Part shown: piece after piece, positions 52,892 through 63,283 of the stretch
Position numbering within the stretch: the first letter of the stretch is position 1
How the letters are laid out: each line of letters begins with the position of its first letter
Assembly (NCBI RefSeq): GCF_000190575.1
Contig: NC_015164.1
Location: forward strand, 3,553,501-3,617,500
Source of the DNA: Phocaeicola salanitronis DSM 18170
Lineage (GTDB): Bacteria > Bacteroidota > Bacteroidia > Bacteroidales > Bacteroidaceae
Reading direction: 5' to 3'
Length of the DNA: 64,000 nt
Translations under genes and position numbers: made by a program
The notes under the pieces: model-generated
The model's database searches: none
What the model saw: only the letters and a program-made list of their open reading frames with translations
Told to the model about the DNA's origin: nothing

Positions 52892-55264
52892 TTACTCCGT
52901 CCTCAGGTTCTCCGTAGGATTCATTCGGGCGGCTTTCAGGACGAGGAGGGCGGAGAGCACCCATACGACGAGGAGCACTACGAGGGCGCATCCCGTGAAG
53001 AGCCACCACGTCAGCTCTATCTTGACGGCGAACAGCTGGAGCAGGGCGATGCTGACACGCCATGCCACGAGTGCGCCGATGAGGGCGGCAGGGAGGGCAA
53101 TCTTCAGCAGGCCGGCGAGGAAGAGGCGTTGCACGCTGCCCACCGTGGCTCCGTGGATGATGCGTATGGCTATCTCGGCACGGCGGCGGCTGATTTCGTC
53201 GCGGATGTAGGCGGTGAGTCCGATGAGGGCGATAATCAAGATGCACAGCCCGGTGAAGAAGATGCTGTTGCGCACGTGCAGGATGCTGTCGTACAGGTTG
53301 TCCATTTCCAGTGCGAGGCTATAGACGTGTTTCTCCTGGCTGGGCATCGTCTGTGATACGACGTTTTGTACGGCTTTCATGCCTTCGGGCGTCAGATGGC
53401 GCAGGCGGATGAAAAGGTAACTGCGTGGCTCGGGGCTATAGAACATCACCGTGGGACGCTCGTCGGCATCTTCCGCCATTTGCGAGCCGAAATGGATTTC
53501 CTCGTACACACCGCAAATGGTGAGCGGTCCTTTGTGCTCGGTGATAAAGACTGTTTTGCCGATGGGCGAACCTGTCCAGCCTGCCAGTTCGCGCATCCGT
53601 TCCACAAACTTGCGGCTTACCATTACCTGCCGTGCCACGGTGTCGCTCAGGTGGGGCGTGAAAGCTGTTCCTTCGATGACGGGGATGCCGAACACCTGGT
53701 GATAATCGTCTCCCGTGAGGTACATGTCGGCGATGTTCATAAATTCCGCTCCCGTTTCGTTGTCATACACATTGTTCCCGCTGCAACGCTCGAACGGATC
53801 TTGATAGCCCCACGTCACGCCTGCCACTTCGGGTAGCTTCTTCAGTTCCTGTACGCAACGCTGCTGTTCGGTTCCGGTCGTACCGGGCAGCGATACGTAG
53901 AGCATGTCTTTGTATTCGAAACCGGCATCGTAATTGGTCAGTTTGTTGTATTGCAGGCTGATGACCGCCAGCACGGCAACGAAGAACGTGGTCAGGAGGA
54001 ACTGCACGAAGAGCAGCCCTAACTTCCAGTGCCGCTTGCTTTCGGTGTAGCGGCGGTAGGCATAGGTGACGGGAATGCGCGTGTACAGATATCCGGGCAT
54101 TGCACCGCAGAGCAAGATGACGGCGATGGTAATGACAACGCACACGGCTATCGTCGCCGGGGGGAAGAGCGAGTGCAGGCTGTGCCCTATCTGCTCTTGC
54201 AGCAGGTCTTGGATGCCGAAGATAATCAGCACCGCCAGCGCGAGGCTAAGCAGCCCGTGGAGTGCCGACTCGGCGAGCACCATGCGGTAGATGTCGCGGC
54301 TCTCCGCCCCGTAGCAGCGGTAGGTGGCGATGCTCTTGGCACGGTTTACCATGCCCGATATGACCAGCAGGATGTAGTTCAATACCGCCACCGCCAGCAT
54401 CAGGATGCCGAAGGCGAGGAAGACGATGCGCATGATGCGGTTGTAGTCCGACGAGGAGAAGATTTCGCCGACGGGCTGGAAACCGATCTCGTAGCTGGCT
54501 CCGGTCTTTCTCAGATGCTCCATCGGCAGGTTGGTTTCCAGCATCCGTTTCACGTTGGCGGTCAGTTGTTCAGGCTTTGTGCCGGGATAGAGGCGGGCGT
54601 AGCTGCTGTAGCGGTCGTTTCCCAGCCAGTTGTCGCGCCCGTCGCCCATTACCTGCCCGATGGTGGGCAGTGCCACCACTACATCGAAGCGGGGCAGGTG
54701 GGTGTTCTCGGGAAATTCTTCGAAGATGCCTACGATGTTGAGCTTGAAGTCGGGAAACTCTTTCCACGTCAAGGTGTGCCCCACGATATCGGTGCCTAAT
54801 GTTTCGGCAAGGCGCGACGAGATGTAGGCATTGTTCTCTTTCTCCAGTCCGGTATGCGGATTCTCTCCAATGAGGATGCGGCGCGGGAAGACTTCGAAGA
54901 ACGAGCTGTCGCACAAGTGTGCGTTGGCGGTCACTTCCCGTTGGTCTTCCGTCACGAGGTGCATTTCGTCTTGCAGCCACGTGAACCGTGTGGCGGCTTC
55001 CACTTCGGGACAGTAGCGCTTTACGCCTGGTGCGGTGGCACCCGGTGTTTTCGTATAGGGGCGCCACGTGTCGTCTTGCGCTGATTTGTATTTCTCGGTG
55101 ATGCGGTACGTGTCTTCCAGCCGCGGCAGGAAGTTGTCGTAGCTGGTCTCGTAAATCACTTCGGCTATCATGGCAAGCCCGATGGCGAGGCCCACGCCGA
55201 GGCAGAGAATCTTTATGGGGTTCGCTTCGCCCCGTCGGAAGAGGTTGTTCAGTGCTTTTTTCAT
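52892..55264 (-). CDS. MacB/FtsX-like ABC transporter permease (third gene)
   Basis: This 790-residue permease has an N-terminal helix, a large extracytoplasmic MacB_PCD-like domain (about 50-270), a first FtsX core (about 280-400), another periplasmic domain (about 445-660) and a second FtsX core (about 665-785) ending in LLVVWVLSALLVLKAARMNPTENLRTE-like residues. Such two-copy permeases are common in Bacteroidetes and are often of unknown substrate. Last in the minus-strand operon whose ATPase is at 55599-56276. Confidence 0.9.
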   Translation of the reverse strand: MKKALNNLFRRGEANPIKILCLGVGLAIGLAMIAEVIYETSYDNFLPRLEDTYRITEKYKSAQDDTWRPYTKTPGATAPGVKRYCPEVEAATRFTWLQDEMHLVTEDQREVTANAHLCDSSFFEVFPRRILIGENPHTGLEKENNAYISSRLAETLGTDIVGHTLTWKEFPDFKLNIVGIFEEFPENTHLPRFDVVVALPTIGQVMGDGRDNWLGNDRYSSYARLYPGTKPEQLTANVKRMLETNLPMEHLRKTGASYEIGFQPVGEIFSSSDYNRIMRIVFLAFGILMLAVAVLNYILLVISGMVNRAKSIATYRCYGAESRDIYRMVLAESALHGLLSLALAVLIIFGIQDLLQEQIGHSLHSLFPPATIAVCVVITIAVILLCGAMPGYLYTRIPVTYAYRRYTESKRHWKLGLLFVQFLLTTFFVAVLAVISLQYNKLTNYDAGFEYKDMLYVSLPGTTGTEQQRCVQELKKLPEVAGVTWGYQDPFERCSGNNVYDNETGAEFMNIADMYLTGDDYHQVFGIPVIEGTAFTPHLSDTVARQVMVSRKFVERMRELAGWTGSPIGKTVFITEHKGPLTICGVYEEIHFGSQMAEDADERPTVMFYSPEPRSYLFIRLRHLTPEGMKAVQNVVSQTMPSQEKHVYSLALEMDNLYDSILHVRNSIFFTGLCILIIALIGLTAYIRDEISRRRAEIAIRIIHGATVGSVQRLFLAGLLKIALPAALIGALVAWRVSIALLQLFAVKIELTWWLFTGCALVVLLVVWVLSALLVLKAARMNPTENLRTE

Positions 55265-55312
55265 CTGGTTTATTTACTATTTAATTGTTTGTTTGGAAAC
55301 GCAGATTAACGC

Positions 55313-55372
55313 GGATTCAAATTTAATCATCTGTTTAATCTGCGTTAATCTGTGAAAATCTGCGTTTCTTCA
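55313..55372. repeat. Inverted CGCAGATTAACG/AATCTGCG repeat
   Basis: ACGCAGATTAACGCGGATT and CTGTTTAATCTGCGTTAATC-type arms make an imperfect hairpin, in the same family as at 51531 and 56330. Together with the palindrome element after it, it accounts for most of the 334-bp gap to the ATPase gene. Confidence 0.6.
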
Positions 55373-55402
55373 CAGTATATAGTTACTGCTTAGAGCTTCG
55401 TT

Positions 55403-55517
55403 ACGCCGGATTTGCAATCCGGCGTCATTGAGTGCTCGGATTACAAATCCGAATCATCAGTGTGGGTGTGCGGATTGCAAATCCGCAAGCTCAATTACGG
55501 CGGATTACAAATCCGCC
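55403..55517. repeat. Four-palindrome intergenic repeat element, copy 2
   Basis: GGATT-nnn-AATCC palindromes lie at 55403-55425, 55436-55452, 55469-55487 and 55499-55517. Centres are about 55414, 55444, 55478 and 55508, with spacing of 30, 34 and 30 bp, as in copy 1 at 24-138. A CTGTGTCT-type repeat follows shortly after in both cases. Confidence 0.9.
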
Positions 55518-55598
55518 ATAACAGACAGAGTCCCACAGAGGAAATAAATTTAAGAACTCTGTGTGCCTCTGTGTCCTCTGTGGTGAATAGTAAGGAAA

Positions 55599-56276
55599 CT
55601 ACATTTCGGCAATGGAAGCCACAATCTGCCCGTCGAACAGGTTGATGATGCGTCCGGCATATCCGGCGTCGCGCTGGCTGTGTGTCACCATCACGATGGT
55701 CGTGCCTTCCTTGTTCAGTTCGGTCAAAAGCTCCATTACTTCTTGTCCGTTCTTCGAGTCGAGGTTACCGGTCGGCTCGTCGGCAAGGATGATTTTGGGA
55801 TTCGATACCACGGCACGGGCGATTGCCACACGTTGTTGCTGACCTCCGGAGAGCTGTTGCGGATAGTGTTTGGCGCGGTGGCTGATGTTCATCCGTTTCA
55901 GGATGTCCGCCACGCGCTGCTTCCGTTCGGCGGACGGTACGCCCAGGTAGGTGAGGGGCAGTTCCACGTTCTCCGCCACGTTCAGTTCGTCTATCAGGTT
56001 GAAGCTCTGGAATACGAAGCCGATGTTGCCTTTGCGCACGTTTGTGCGGTCTTTTTCTTTCAGGTGTCCCACTTCTTTTTCGTCCAGATAATAATCGCCT
56101 GATGTCGGGTTGTCGAGCAGCCCCATGATGTTCAGCAGGGTGGACTTGCCGCATCCCGAAGGTCCCATAATGGCAACAAATTCTTTGTCGGCTATCTCGA
56201 AACTGACATTGTTGAGCGCGATAGTTTCTACTTCTGTAGTACGGAATGTCTTGCAAAGGTTTTCAATCTTAATCAT
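55599..56276 (-). CDS. ABC transporter ATPase, MacB/LolD-like
   Basis: This 225-residue ATPase has the Walker A motif GPSGCGKST, ABC signature LSGGQQQR and Walker B ILADEPTGNLDSKN. It belongs to the MacB/LolD group, which power lipoprotein release and export of antimicrobials. It lies between two permease genes and would serve both as partners. It is the middle gene of the sigma-54-type operon. Confidence 0.95.
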   Translation of the reverse strand: MIKIENLCKTFRTTEVETIALNNVSFEIADKEFVAIMGPSGCGKSTLLNIMGLLDNPTSGDYYLDEKEVGHLKEKDRTNVRKGNIGFVFQSFNLIDELNVAENVELPLTYLGVPSAERKQRVADILKRMNISHRAKHYPQQLSGGQQQRVAIARAVVSNPKIILADEPTGNLDSKNGQEVMELLTELNKEGTTIVMVTHSQRDAGYAGRIINLFDGQIVASIAEM

Positions 56277-56329
56277 AATAGTATAAGTGTTTATTGGTTA
56301 ATAATTTCTTTTGTTTGCTTATTGAAACG

Positions 56330-56436
56330 CAGATTTTCGCGGATTAGCGCGGATTTTATTTTAGGGTTTTCAGGTTTTCACCCGATTATGCTAAAATGAT
56401 AATCTGCGAAAATCTGTGTTAATCTGCGTTTCAAAA
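56330..56436. repeat. Inverted CGCAGATT/AATCTGCG repeat in the ABC operon
   Basis: GAAACGCAGATTTTCGCGGA at 56325-56344 and a right arm CTGCGAAAATCTGTGTTAA that ends near 56434 form imperfect complementary arms. It fills much of the gap between the first permease gene and the ATPase gene. Confidence 0.6.
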
Positions 56437-56441
56437 TGGTG

Positions 56442-58838
56442 TCACTCTGCCCGTACACAATCTATCGGGTTGCTGTTCGCTGCACGGTAGCTCTGCACGG
56501 TCACGGTGACGAGGGTCATCAGGATAATCAGCAGGCAGGCGGTGACGAACACCCACGCCGAGAGCGGCACGCGCTGGGTGAACGACAGGAGCCAGCTATC
56601 CATTACGTAATAGGCAACCGGCATCGCCACTGCCGAGCAAAGGATGGCGACTTTCAGACTGGCACGGTTGAATTGCCACAATATCTGGCTCGTGCTGGCA
56701 CCGAACACCTTGCGCACCCCGATTTCCTTGCGCCGGTATTGCGTCTCGAAAATGGTCAGCCCGAACACGCCCACCAGCGAGATGAGGATAGCAAGCACGC
56801 TGAAGGCGATGACTACCTGTTGCTGGTTGGTCTCGGCGGTATAGAGTTTCTTATATACGTTGTCGAAGAAATCAATCTCGGCAGCATAGCCGGGGAAGCT
56901 CTTCTCGAAGGCTTCGCGGGCGTGGCTCAGGGCTTGCGCAGGGTCGCTTCCGGCTTTTACACGGATATAGCCGAAAGGAAGCACGTCATCATCGTATAAA
57001 TTAGGAGTAAATACGAAGGGCGTTCCGCTGAAGGCGGTGATGCGGTTCGAGGTGAACGCCACGTTGTCCACGTAGCCCGTGATTTCGGCTTTCCCCATCC
57101 AGTCGGCATTCAGTTCCTGTCCGGTGGGCAGGTTATACATCTTCTTAAATTCTTTAGTGGCGATATAGTGCCTTACGTTCCGCCCTACGGAGTCGCCGGG
57201 CAGGAAGTCGCGCCCTTCGGTCACCTTCATGCCCATCACCTTCGGGAAGTTGGTAGAGACGCGGACATAGAAAGGCTGTACGTGTTGCTCGGCTATGGTA
57301 AATCCCTGGATGTTGTACACGTTTCCGCCTCCCATCCGATCGTTGGCATACGCCACGCCTTCAAACTCCGGATAGCCCAATAGTTGCTGGTCGAATGCCT
57401 TGTAGGGCTGGCTCAGGAAAGGTTTTTGAGGCATTTGGGCGATGAGTAGCATGTCGCGGTCGAATCCGGTGCGGATGTTCTTCTGGTATTCGTTCTGCAT
57501 GAAGATGAAGGTGGAGCACACGATGAGGCATGCCGAGATGAAATACTGGAAGCTGACCAGTGCGGTGCGGAGCCGTTTTCCTTTTCCACTCAGGGCGAAG
57601 TTGCCTTTCAGCATCAGTGCGGGTGGGAACGAGGTCATGTACCATGCCGGATAAAGTCCGGCAAGTACACCCGTCAGCAGGGCGATGCCTACGCTTCCGA
57701 AAATGACGGGCAGATAGTCTTTCAGTGCGGGATTGAAACCCAACGCATCCAGTGCCTGTGTCTGCGTGAGGCAAGCTACGATACCCAGTGCAATCAGCCA
57801 GCCCAGCAACACGGTGCATACGGCTTCCAGCACCAGTCCCGTGCGGAGCGAGCCGACAGAGCTTCCCAGCACCTTCTGCGTATTGATGCTGCGGATGCGC
57901 ATCGGGGTGAGGGCGGTGGTGAAGTTGATAAGGTTCACGGCGGCGATGCCGATGACCAGTATGGCGATGAGAATCATCAGGCGCGTGTGCTGCAGGTCGC
58001 CCGTCTTGAAGTAGAACCACGGCTTGGTGTGGTAGTACACGTCTCGGATAGGAATAACCATGGGCTTGACTTCCTTGAAATCAGATGACTTCTCCATCTT
58101 ATCGTTGATAATCTTGTTCTGAACCAATTGGCGGTTGACTTCTTCGTAAGTGACTCCGGGTTTCAGGCGGACGAAAGCCAGATAGCTCCAGCTTCCCCAT
58201 TGGTTGAGGTCCCATTTTTCTCCAATGCGACAATAGATGTCATTGGTGAGTTGGGCATTTTTCGGGAATTCCTTGTACACTCCGCTAATCCTGAATTGTG
58301 TTTCTTCGGTAGCTTGGTGTGGACTTTCCAAATAGATGTATTTACCTATGGCGCTTCCGTCAGGGAAAAGCCGTTTGGCTTGGCTTTCCGAGATAATGGC
58401 TCCGTTGGGGGTGTCCAGCCCTTCGTCATTGCCTTCCACGAAAGTCATTCCGATAGTCTTTGCAAAATCGGGATATACAGTTGCAACGTTTTCTTTGATG
58501 TATTTCGGATAGTGCGGGTCAGTATATACCAGATTACTTCCGAATTGCATCGAAAGCAGGGTGCCGCATTCGATTCCCGTGGTCTCTTGGATGGCAGCAT
58601 CTACAAACGGGCGAGGCACCACCACCAGCTCGTTGTCTTTCCCGTCAATGGAAAGGTTCAGCACCGCCAGCCGTTCGGGTTCGGGATAGCAGGTGTCGAA
58701 TTGTTGTTCATAACGGGTTTTCATCATAATTACGATGAAGGCGGCAAAGGCGGCGGATAGTCCTAATAAATTTAGGAATGAAGCCGTGCGGAACCGCTTC
58801 AGCGTGTAAAACAGGTTGCGTAGAATCGTTTGGTTCAT
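56442..58838 (-). CDS. MacB/FtsX-like ABC transporter permease (first gene)
   Basis: This 798-residue permease has the same two-copy layout as the other permease: an N-terminal helix (FLNLLGLSAAFAAFIVIM), large periplasmic domains, FtsX core helices near 285-400 and 675-790, and the C-terminal VTVTVQSYRAANSNPIDCVRAE-like ending minus splits. It opens the operon; ATG at 58838 lies 60 bp after the predicted sigma-54 start site. Confidence 0.9.
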   Translation of the reverse strand: MNQTILRNLFYTLKRFRTASFLNLLGLSAAFAAFIVIMMKTRYEQQFDTCYPEPERLAVLNLSIDGKDNELVVVPRPFVDAAIQETTGIECGTLLSMQFGSNLVYTDPHYPKYIKENVATVYPDFAKTIGMTFVEGNDEGLDTPNGAIISESQAKRLFPDGSAIGKYIYLESPHQATEETQFRISGVYKEFPKNAQLTNDIYCRIGEKWDLNQWGSWSYLAFVRLKPGVTYEEVNRQLVQNKIINDKMEKSSDFKEVKPMVIPIRDVYYHTKPWFYFKTGDLQHTRLMILIAILVIGIAAVNLINFTTALTPMRIRSINTQKVLGSSVGSLRTGLVLEAVCTVLLGWLIALGIVACLTQTQALDALGFNPALKDYLPVIFGSVGIALLTGVLAGLYPAWYMTSFPPALMLKGNFALSGKGKRLRTALVSFQYFISACLIVCSTFIFMQNEYQKNIRTGFDRDMLLIAQMPQKPFLSQPYKAFDQQLLGYPEFEGVAYANDRMGGGNVYNIQGFTIAEQHVQPFYVRVSTNFPKVMGMKVTEGRDFLPGDSVGRNVRHYIATKEFKKMYNLPTGQELNADWMGKAEITGYVDNVAFTSNRITAFSGTPFVFTPNLYDDDVLPFGYIRVKAGSDPAQALSHAREAFEKSFPGYAAEIDFFDNVYKKLYTAETNQQQVVIAFSVLAILISLVGVFGLTIFETQYRRKEIGVRKVFGASTSQILWQFNRASLKVAILCSAVAMPVAYYVMDSWLLSFTQRVPLSAWVFVTACLLIILMTLVTVTVQSYRAANSNPIDCVRAE

Positions 58839-58910
58839 GTTCGTTGTAATTATTTGTTATGCTTTTTACGTTTACAAGCAGTATGTGCTTCTTGTTTTCA
58901 CTATATTTAT

Positions 58911-58926
58911 TGCAAAGATCGTGCCA
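58911..58926 (-). promoter_or_regulatory. Sigma-54 promoter of the ABC permease operon
   Basis: On the minus strand this reads TGGCACGATCTTTGCA, an exact match to TGGCAC-N5-TTGC. The invariant GG and GC of the -24/-12 promoter are present at correct spacing. Transcription would start near 58898, giving a 60-base leader. No TAnnTTTG box is seen in the region. Sigma-54 promoters need an ATP-driven activator bound upstream, which fits the tandem palindromes at 58978-59020. Confidence 0.8.
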
Positions 58927-58977
58927 AACAAAATTGGTCTTGATAATCAGTATCTTATAAAAATGCCTGTTTTTTGA

Positions 58978-59020
58978 AGTGTCAAAAAATTAGACACTCA
59001 GTGTCAAAAAATTAGACACT
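58978..59020 (-). promoter_or_regulatory. Two tandem palindromes, probable sigma-54 activator sites
   Basis: AGTGTC-N9-GACACT occurs twice, at 58978-58998 and 59000-59020, with identical spacers. Their centres are about 90 and 112 bp upstream of the predicted start, 22 bp (two helical turns) apart. That is the usual position and layout for an NtrC-type activator. The activator gene is not inside this window. Confidence 0.75.
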
Positions 59021-59170
59021 TCACGTTTTCCGGTAGATAAGAAGCCGGGTGGTTTACCGATATCTTTTGTCAAGATTCTCTACTTAAGCCTCTGTTATCC
59101 CGCCCGCTTCCTTTTGCTTTTACAGTGTCTTATTTTAGAAAAGGTTGACTCATAAATCAGAGTCAAGAAA

Positions 59171-59530
59171 ATGAAAAAAGAAGAAAGTTTTGTGCACGAT
59201 CATTCTTGCATCCGTGCAGTAGAGATTTACCGTTTGTGTAAAGTTGAGGGGTTGGACAATTCCGCCTTAATGAAAAAATTCGGCATAAGCCGTACGACTT
59301 TGTATCGTATATTGTCTACCTTTGAGCGTGAAAACCCTCAAATAGCAGAACAGATGAAACGTCAAGGAAAAGATGTGACTCCGGAAGATTACAAGCGTCT
59401 TCAGAATGAACTGGCCCGTTTGAAGAAAGAGCTTGAACGGGAACGCCTCCGCGCCGACTTCTATGAAGAGATGGTCGCATTCGGGGAGGAAGTATACGGC
59501 ATACGGCTAAAAAAAGCTGGCACCAAGTAG
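59171..59530 (+). CDS. IS3-family transposase OrfA
   Basis: This 119-residue DNA-binding subunit has a helix-turn-helix, GLDNSALMKKFGISRTTLYRIL (about 28-48 minus splits), and a leucine-zipper-like coiled coil (LQNELARLKKELERERLRADFYEEMV). Near its end the slippery A7 run at 59509-59515 should shift some ribosomes into the OrfB frame. Confidence 0.93.
   Translation: MKKEESFVHDHSCIRAVEIYRLCKVEGLDNSALMKKFGISRTTLYRILSTFERENPQIAEQMKRQGKDVTPEDYKRLQNELARLKKELERERLRADFYEEMVAFGEEVYGIRLKKAGTK
59507..59516 (+). promoter_or_regulatory. Programmed -1 frameshift site
   Basis: Here CTA AAA AAA GCT in the OrfA frame can slip to give AGC TGG in the OrfB frame. A seven-A run followed by G is the usual IS3-family -1 slippery site for making the OrfAB fusion transposase. 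Confidence 0.7.
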
Positions 59531-60496
59531 CATGTAGGCTGCACGTCCGGGACAAGCGTCTTTACGGCATTGCCCCGATGTGCCGTCTGCTTGGTGTGAG
59601 CAAACAGGCCTACTACAAGCATGAGGACAAGCTTTTGCACCGCCTGGCGCTGGAATCTTTCGTTGTGGACTACGTCAGAGAGGTCCGCCGCAAGGATCCG
59701 GGCATAGGAGGAGGCAAGTTGTGGCAGATGTACAACCGCCGTTTCGGCACAGCCTGGCACGTGGGCTTCAACCGTTTTTATGCGATAATGGAACGCCACG
59801 GGCTTAAGCTCCGCCGCCGTAAGCGGCGTGCCGTGACGACCGATTCGCGCCACGGGCTTCCGGTCTATCCGAACCTGGTGAAAGCGCTGATACCCGATGC
59901 GCCCTGCCAGCTGATAGTGAGCGACATCACCTACATCGTATGCTGGACGGATCCGTTGACGGGGGGAATACACGTTCTGCTACCTTTCGCTCATAACCGA
60001 TTATTACACAAAGGAAATCGTGGGCTATAGCGTGGGCGAGACATTGGACTCCCGCTATCCCCTTGAAGCGCTGGAAATGGCCTTGCGGCACTATGGGGAC
60101 AGGGACTTGAGCGGCCTGATCCACCATTCGGACCGGGGCGTACAATATGCCAGTTACGAGTACACGCGGCGTCTGAAGGAACGTCAGGTCCGCATCAGCA
60201 TGACCGAAAGCGGCAATCCGAAAGACAACGCGGTGGCCGAACGGGTGAACAACACGGTCAAGAATGAGCTGCTCGGCGGCATGACGTTCCTGAACATCAC
60301 TCAGGTAAGGGAGGCGGTGAAGGCGGCGGTGGACTTTTATAACAACGAACGTCCCCACTGGAGCCTGGACGGCATGACGCCGGCCGAAGCCTCCCGGTGC
60401 AAGGGGGAGCTGAAGAAGAAGTGGACCAGTTTCCGGGAGAGAGCCATAAAAGGACAAAGCCGCCCACAGACTGGAAGCCTGCCGGCCTCCGGATGA
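59515..60496 (+). pseudogene. IS3-family transposase OrfB with a frameshift
   Basis: The catalytic part is split over two frames. The first runs to about 60030 and includes the HTH and the first catalytic Asp (VSDITYIV). From about 59967 the correct protein reads in another frame (FCYLSLITDYYTKEIVGYS), then HSDRGVQYAS and the Glu in NAVAERVNNT complete DDE. A six-G run at 59961-59966 fits an extra base: with five Gs the reading would be LTGEYTFCYLSL. So the gene is probably an inactive copy or carries a sequencing error; programmed shifting at this site is less likely. Confidence 0.85.
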
Positions 60497-60721
60497 AACT
60501 TACGTTTTTACCTTGTTATAGAGAGGAAGATGAAAATAAAGCTTATCTTTGCCTCGAAAACGGAAAGGTAAACCCTTTTCATGAAAAAACGGCCACAGGG
60601 TTAACCCTGTGCATGAATAGTAATAATACGAGTCAACCGTACTACGAATAAGACTTAAAGTAGTCAACCTTTTCTACAAAGCTACACAGCCAAGAGTAGT
60701 CTCGTGCCTGGTTTAGTAATG

Positions 60722-60784
60722 CTGAAACTGTAGTTTTCATCTATTGAAACTTTAGTTTCAGCACGTTGAAACTAAAGTTTCAGT
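60722..60784. repeat. Three TGAAACTnnAGTTTCA palindromes
   Basis: Units at about 60722-60739 (imperfect), 60744-60762 and 60766-60784, with centres about 22 bp apart, and a partial fourth arm GTGAAACTG near 60799. This is the same general layout as the palindromes at 14072-14132 but a different sequence. The rest of the 61100-60690 gap shows no gene. Confidence 0.75.
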
Positions 60785-61114
60785 ATATATAAACCATGGT
60801 GAAACTGTTTTCCCTCCTGCGGTGCGGCAGGCTTTGGCTCCTTGCGGATGCATTCCCTTCACCCGCCTTGTGCGTTCTTCCTGCCCTTTTCTCCCCTCCC
60901 TGCCTTTTCCCCTTTCCTGCCGTATGTTTTACAGCATACGTCCTTTCTCGCGCGCGCATATAATATATATAAGGAGTACGGGCATTCCTCCTTCCCGTTC
61001 ACGCCGCTTCTTTTTTTAGCTCTTAATTACCTGTATATCATGCGCTTCTGCATTATTCATTGATTTTTCCGTCAAAAAAACTCCCTCATCGCTTGCAGGT
61101 CCGGAATAAAGCCG

Positions 61115-61122
61115 TACCTTTG
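61115..61122 (+). promoter_or_regulatory. rRNA operon promoter 1 (-7 box)
   Basis: TACCTTTG followed by CA, with TTGC at 61093-61096 as -33 element (18-bp gap). It lies 285 bp before the 16S gene. Confidence 0.6.
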
Positions 61123-61220
61123 CACCCGCTTTCGGAAAGGAACTCCCTTGAACGCGAGACGGTCAGGAAGCCTCCTTGAAAAAAGTCCCGCAAAAATTTG
61201 GCGGTTTGAAAAATCCGCCT

Positions 61221-61228
61221 TATCTTTG
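61221..61228 (+). promoter_or_regulatory. rRNA operon promoter 2 (-7 box)
   Basis: TATCTTTG followed by CA, with TTTG near 61204 as part of a -33 region. It is 172 bp before the 16S gene. Tandem promoters are usual for rRNA operons. Confidence 0.6.
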
Positions 61229-61400
61229 CAAACGGTTTCCCTCTTTTGCGGGAGCCGCTGAAAACAGAAGCGTTCAATGAAATGTTTTGGATGAGACGAA
61301 GGAAAAGAAGCGGTGCTATTACCGCCTGTCCATCTTGATGGTTCCAGGCGGCAGATAGGATGGGTCCTGACAGAAGATAATTATAATAAAAAGATATTCT

Positions 61401-62930
<1,530 letters not shown>

Positions 62931-63001
62931 CTGGAGCGGCCTTTCCTGGGCGCTGCCTTTTCCGAGTCTTCTCCATACAGATACAACAGAGGTTCAACGC
63001 C

Positions 63002-63075
63002 AGTCCTATAGCTCAGTTGGTCAGAGCGCCACACTGATAATGTGGAGGTCGGCAGTTCAACTCTGCCTGGGACTA
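63002..63075 (+). tRNA. ileT: tRNA-Ile (GAT)
   Basis: A 74-base cloverleaf with 7-bp acceptor AGTCCTA/TGGGACT, discriminator A at 63075, and anticodon GAT at 63036-63038. It lies in the 16S-23S spacer, with tRNA-Ala 7 bases after, as usual in Bacteroidetes rRNA operons. CCA is not encoded. Confidence 0.97.
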
Positions 63076-63082
63076 CGGTCTT

Positions 63083-63156
63083 GGGGGATTAGCTCAGCTG
63101 GCTAGAGCACCTGCTTTGCAAGCAGGGGGTCAACGGTTCGAATCCGTTATTCTCCA
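63083..63156 (+). tRNA. alaT: tRNA-Ala (TGC)
   Basis: A 74-base cloverleaf with acceptor GGGGGAT/ATTCTCC (two G-T pairs), discriminator A, and anticodon TGC at 63117-63119 in the loop TTTGCAA. The TTCGAAT T loop is standard. CCA is not encoded. Confidence 0.97.
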
Positions 63157-63283
63157 CTGTTAGAAAGAAGTTCTATGACATGATGTGACAAGCAATAAAG
63201 AGAAACGAGCGCTTGCAGGCTATTCTGCAAGCATCAGCCAGAGGTATATGCCCGCTCTCTTCCGGAAGGAAGAGCGAGCGGCG

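Larger units (their letters stand above)
59126..60686 (+). mobile_element. IS3-family insertion sequence (1561 bp)
   Basis: The ends are imperfect inverted repeats starting TGT and ending ACA (left arm TGTCTTATTTTAGAAAAGGT, right arm the complement of TGTAGCTTTGTAGAAAAGGT), both followed by TGACT inside. A 3-bp target duplication CAG lies at 59123-59125 and 60687-60689. It carries orfA and orfB of the IS3 type. Internal palindrome CACAGGGTTAACCCTGTG at 60594-60611. It lies just upstream of the sigma-54 activator sites. Confidence 0.93.

Noticed and set aside
59961..59966. Second programmed frameshift in the transposase
   Set aside because: The intact reading needs one fewer G, and IS3 elements normally use only the A7 site; mutation or base-call error is simpler.
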